Below are positions 3,357-6,120 of a stretch of 6,120 nucleotides of DNA, one piece after another. The position numbers were made by a program, and so were the translations under genes. Within the stretch, counting starts at the first letter, position 1, and each line of letters opens with the position of its first letter. The stretch comes from JBBQTU01 sp038213005 (lineage in GTDB: Bacteria; Planctomycetota; Phycisphaerae; Tepidisphaerales; Tepidisphaeraceae). The notes beneath the pieces are model-generated. The model searched no databases and was not told where the DNA came from. It was given only the letters and a program-made list of their open reading frames with translations. The stretch is from positions 1-6,120 of the forward strand of contig JBBQTU010000244.1 of NCBI GenBank assembly GCA_038213005.1. Direction: 5' to 3'.

Positions 3357-6120
3357 ATGAGCGAAAACGCCCAGCCAAGCCAGACCGAAGCCCCCGCGAG
3401 CAACCGCGATCTCCAGCGACACAGTCTCCAAGAGATTGTAAAGCTCTCGATCGAGTGCGCCGCCGAGGAGCAGCGGATCGAGAAGACGCACGTCGAGGCA
3501 ATGGTGCAGGAAGCCACGTCGCACCAGAAGGCGGTGTGGACCGACCAGCAGCGTCACCAGCGGCGGCTGAGCGAACTAGCAACAACGGTACAGACGCGCC
3601 AGGAATCCGTCGACGCCAGGTACAAATCTGAGCTGGAGGCCGTCGAGAGCGCCCATGTGACGCTCACCAGGCAGGTCGCGGCGCAGAAGGAGAACAACGA
3701 CGCGGGCGTCAAGAAGCAGCTCGAGCAGGCAAGGTGGCTGGCCGAGAGTGTGCTCGAGGCCATCGAGACCCAGGCGGACGCCGACGACCGCCAGGCCCAC
3801 CAGGACCATGAGACCCGGCTCGCGGAACTGGTCGGCATGGAGGCCCAGGCACGCGGCGCGATGCTCCGCTTCGAGATGCCGGCGTTCGCGGTCGATGCTC
3901 CATTGAGCGACGCCGCGAAGCAGCGCCTGGCGGCCGACCCCGGCCCCCTGCTCGCCGAGCAGCGTGAGCTCGCCGCCAACCTCCTGCAGCAGCTCAACGG
4001 TCTGTCGCTGCCCCGCATGATGGCGGGGCTTCTGCCTTACGGTGGGATTCTCCTGGCGGCCGCCATCTTTGGAGCGGCCGGCTGGATGTTTCCCAGCGAC
4101 GCGGGCACCAAGTTCTGGGCCGCCGGCGCAGCCGCCGCCGTCGCCATTGCGGCCGGCGTCGCGGTCTCCATGTATTATCGCGGGTTGGGGCAGGCCCAGG
4201 TCAGGGCCGTCTATATCCCGCTGATGCAGGCGATCGCCGTGTCGCGTCAGGCCGTCCACGCCGATCTGGACCACTCAAGTGCTGTGCGGGATCAGCGTGT
4301 CAAGGACGCCCGACGCAAGTGCGCGCTGGAGGTCGATGTCGCGCGCGACAAGATCAAACCGTTCCAGCGTCAGTCGGCCGAGCAGCACCGCGCCGGCGCC
4401 GCGGAGGCAGACGCCCAATACACCAGCCGCCTGGCGGCACTGGAGCAATGGAAACTCCAGGCGGCGGCCGAACTGGAGGCCGATCGCGCGAGGATACAGC
4501 AGCACATCGAGCAGCGCTGCGCAGGGGCCACGGAAAAGGCTGTCGCCAGGAACACCGCCTCGCTTCAGCAGCTCGAAAGTGACTACGCCAGCCAGTGCGA
4601 TGCCCTGCTGGCGCGTTGGCACGCCGGCCTGCGCGCCGTGACCGAACTGCTGGCGGCCGGGAGCGGCATCGACCCCCGCCTGGTCGATTGGAACAGCCCC
4701 GCCTGGGCCCAGTGGAAAGCCCCCGCGCAGTTCTCCGGGCAGGTGCGCTTCGGCGAGATGAAGGTGGATCTGGCCCAACTCACGAGCCAGGTGCCCGTGC
4801 GTCTTCAACTGCCCGAGACGTTCGTTGTCCCGGCGATGCTCGCCCTGCCGGCTCACGCATCGCTGCTGGTGGAAGCCGACCACACCGGCCGCAATACGAG
4901 TATCGACGTCGCCCAGATGGTCATGGCACGCCTGCTCACGCAGATGCCGGCCGGCCGGGTGAAATTCACGATCTTCGATCCGGTGGGGCTGGGGCAGAGC
5001 TTCGCCGGCTTCATGCACCTGTCTGACCATGATGAATCGCTGGTCGGCTCGCGCATCTGGACGGAGGGAGAACACCTCGAACAGCGGCTGACCGATCTCA
5101 CCGAGCACATGGAGACGGTTATCCAGAAGTACCTGCGAAACGAATACGAAACCATCGACCAGTACAACGCCCAGGCCGGCGAACTGGCCGAGCCGATTCG
5201 CTTCCTGGTCATCGCGGACTTCCCCATCGGGTTCGAGCAGGATTCGCTTCGGCGCCTCGCCAGCATCGCCACCACGGGACCCCGCTGCGGCGTCTACACC
5301 ATCATCCTGCGTGATACTCGCCAGCCGTTGCCGCCGGGGTCGCGGATGGAAGAGATCATCTCGCGCAGTGTGCACCTGATCCATAAGAACGGGGCATTCA
5401 CATGGGACGATGAGGTCTTCAAGCGATTCCCCCTGCGGATCGATCCGGCGCCGGATGAGAAGGTGCTGACGCGGTTGATGGATCTGGTGGGCAAAGCCGC
5501 CAAGGACGCCAAGCGGGTCGAGGTTCCGTTCCAGCGGATCGCGCCGAAGGATGATGAGTTCTGGAGCATGAGTTCCCGCAGCGATCTGCGCGTTCCGATT
5601 GGCAAATCCGGAGCCACACGTCTGCAGGCGATGCGCCTGGGCGTGGGCGTTGCCCAGCATGCGCTGGTGGCCGGCAAGACCGGCTCGGGCAAGAGTAATC
5701 TGATGCACACCATCGTCACCAACCTGGCGATGTGGTACAGCCCCGATGAGGTTGAGTTCTACCTGGTCGACTTCAAGAAGGGCGTCGAGTTTAAGGCCTA
5801 TGCCAGCAGCGAACTGCCCCACGCCCGGGCCATCGCGGTGGAGAGCGATCGCGAATTCGGGCTCAGCGTGCTGCAGCGGGTCGATGCCGAACTGACCCGC
5901 CGCGGCGCCATGTTCCGCGAGGCGGGTGTGCAGGATATCGCCTCGTATCGCGACAGCACCGCCAAGATCCTGCCGCGCACGGTGCTGCTGATCGACGAGT
6001 TCCAGGAGTTTTTCTCGGAAGATGACAAGCTCTCGCAGGAAGCGGCCGTGCTGCTGGATCGCCTGGTCAGGCAGGGTCGCGCGTTTGGCGTTCACGTGGT
6101 TCTGGGCTCGCAGACCATCG
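3357..6120 (+). CDS. FtsK/SpoIIIE-type (EccC/EssC-like) membrane ATPase, partial
   Basis: The frame is open from ATG 3357 to the window end (921 full codons, no stop), so the C-terminus is missing. Order of parts: N-terminal helical/coiled-coil region (about 17-215); two membrane segments (about 224-245 and 253-272) with a short linker; second coiled coil (about 280-430); a degenerate ATPase domain (about 480-700) whose P-loop position reads EADHTGRNTS (506-515) with no GK[ST], though IFDPVGLG and a Walker B-like FLVIADFP (616-623) remain; then an intact ATPase domain with Walker A GKTGSGKS (773-780), the FtsK-type DFKKGVEF segment, Walker B LLIDEFQ (Asp880, Glu881) and sensor-like LGSQT (916-920). 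It should sit in the inner membrane and drive translocation of the operon's small proteins, as EccC/EssC does in type VII secretion. It differs from division FtsK, which has four N-terminal membrane helices and no long coiled coils. EccC also has one active and several degenerate ATPase domains. The start follows the upstream stop by 6 nt with a modest TAGGA box. Confidence 0.93.
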   Translation, partial: MSENAQPSQTEAPASNRDLQRHSLQEIVKLSIECAAEEQRIEKTHVEAMVQEATSHQKAVWTDQQRHQRRLSELATTVQTRQESVDARYKSELEAVESAHVTLTRQVAAQKENNDAGVKKQLEQARWLAESVLEAIETQADADDRQAHQDHETRLAELVGMEAQARGAMLRFEMPAFAVDAPLSDAAKQRLAADPGPLLAEQRELAANLLQQLNGLSLPRMMAGLLPYGGILLAAAIFGAAGWMFPSDAGTKFWAAGAAAAVAIAAGVAVSMYYRGLGQAQVRAVYIPLMQAIAVSRQAVHADLDHSSAVRDQRVKDARRKCALEVDVARDKIKPFQRQSAEQHRAGAAEADAQYTSRLAALEQWKLQAAAELEADRARIQQHIEQRCAGATEKAVARNTASLQQLESDYASQCDALLARWHAGLRAVTELLAAGSGIDPRLVDWNSPAWAQWKAPAQFSGQVRFGEMKVDLAQLTSQVPVRLQLPETFVVPAMLALPAHASLLVEADHTGRNTSIDVAQMVMARLLTQMPAGRVKFTIFDPVGLGQSFAGFMHLSDHDESLVGSRIWTEGEHLEQRLTDLTEHMETVIQKYLRNEYETIDQYNAQAGELAEPIRFLVIADFPIGFEQDSLRRLASIATTGPRCGVYTIILRDTRQPLPPGSRMEEIISRSVHLIHKNGAFTWDDEVFKRFPLRIDPAPDEKVLTRLMDLVGKAAKDAKRVEVPFQRIAPKDDEFWSMSSRSDLRVPIGKSGATRLQAMRLGVGVAQHALVAGKTGSGKSNLMHTIVTNLAMWYSPDEVEFYLVDFKKGVEFKAYASSELPHARAIAVESDREFGLSVLQRVDAELTRRGAMFREAGVQDIASYRDSTAKILPRTVLLIDEFQEFFSEDDKLSQEAAVLLDRLVRQGRAFGVHVVLGSQTI

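Noticed and set aside
4275..6095. 606-codon open frame on the minus strand
   Set aside because: It lies wholly antisense to the ATPase, whose plus-strand frame carries Walker A, Walker B and other FtsK motifs. The antisense product is a His/Gln/Arg-rich sequence with no recognisable domain, typical of a shadow frame in high-GC DNA.
3357..6120. Cell-division FtsK DNA translocase
   Set aside because: It lacks the four N-terminal membrane helices of FtsK, has long coiled coils and a degenerate first ATPase domain, and sits with WXG100-like genes. The C-terminal gamma domain cannot be checked because the gene is cut.

Overview
The window looks like a high-GC genome of the Planctomycetota (inference). 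The main clues are a eukaryote-like Ser/Thr kinase of a type common in that phylum, with GxGAGS, HCDLKPNN and GTPDYIAP motifs, and a small type VII secretion-like operon of a layout I associate with planctomycetes. No rRNA, tRNA or CRISPR array is visible.

Left part (1-1347), a decayed and repeat-rich region. Two imperfect copies of a ~120 bp hairpin-rich repeat (1-120, 150-272) are followed by a broken kinase gene on the minus strand. Its original start can still be found: an ATG at 1256 behind a GGAGG box. Three later changes separate this start from the rest of the gene. The first is a 39 bp duplication with a 32 bp filler. The second is a 207 bp MITE-like element (927-1133) with perfect 18 bp terminal inverted repeats and an 8 bp target duplication. 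Together they occupy 919-1204, and removing exactly that stretch joins the start codon in frame to the glycine loop. The third is a further 42 bp tandem duplication, frame-neutral, inside the N-lobe. A 1 bp deletion then breaks the frame after the APE-like motif, and the C-lobe is missing.

Middle (1348-2061, minus): an intact SRAP/YedK (HMCES-type) gene with all the expected active-site residues. It is divergent from the operon to its right across a 79 bp spacer that holds a good sigma-70-like promoter pointing right.

Right part (2141-6120, plus): four tightly spaced genes. They encode a WXG100-like protein with a WxD turn, a 226-residue helical protein with a WxG and a disordered Pro/Ala tail, a 70-residue WxD helical-hairpin protein, and a large membrane-anchored FtsK/SpoIIIE ATPase that runs off the window. 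The ATPase has a cytoplasmic coiled coil, two membrane segments, a second coiled coil, a degenerate ATPase domain and an intact one (Walker A GKTGSGKS, Walker B LLIDEFQ). WXG100 substrates next to an EccC/EssC-type ATPase are the defining pair of type VII secretion, so I read this as a T7SS-like module in a Gram-negative-type bacterium. The small proteins would be substrates or adaptors and the ATPase the motor.
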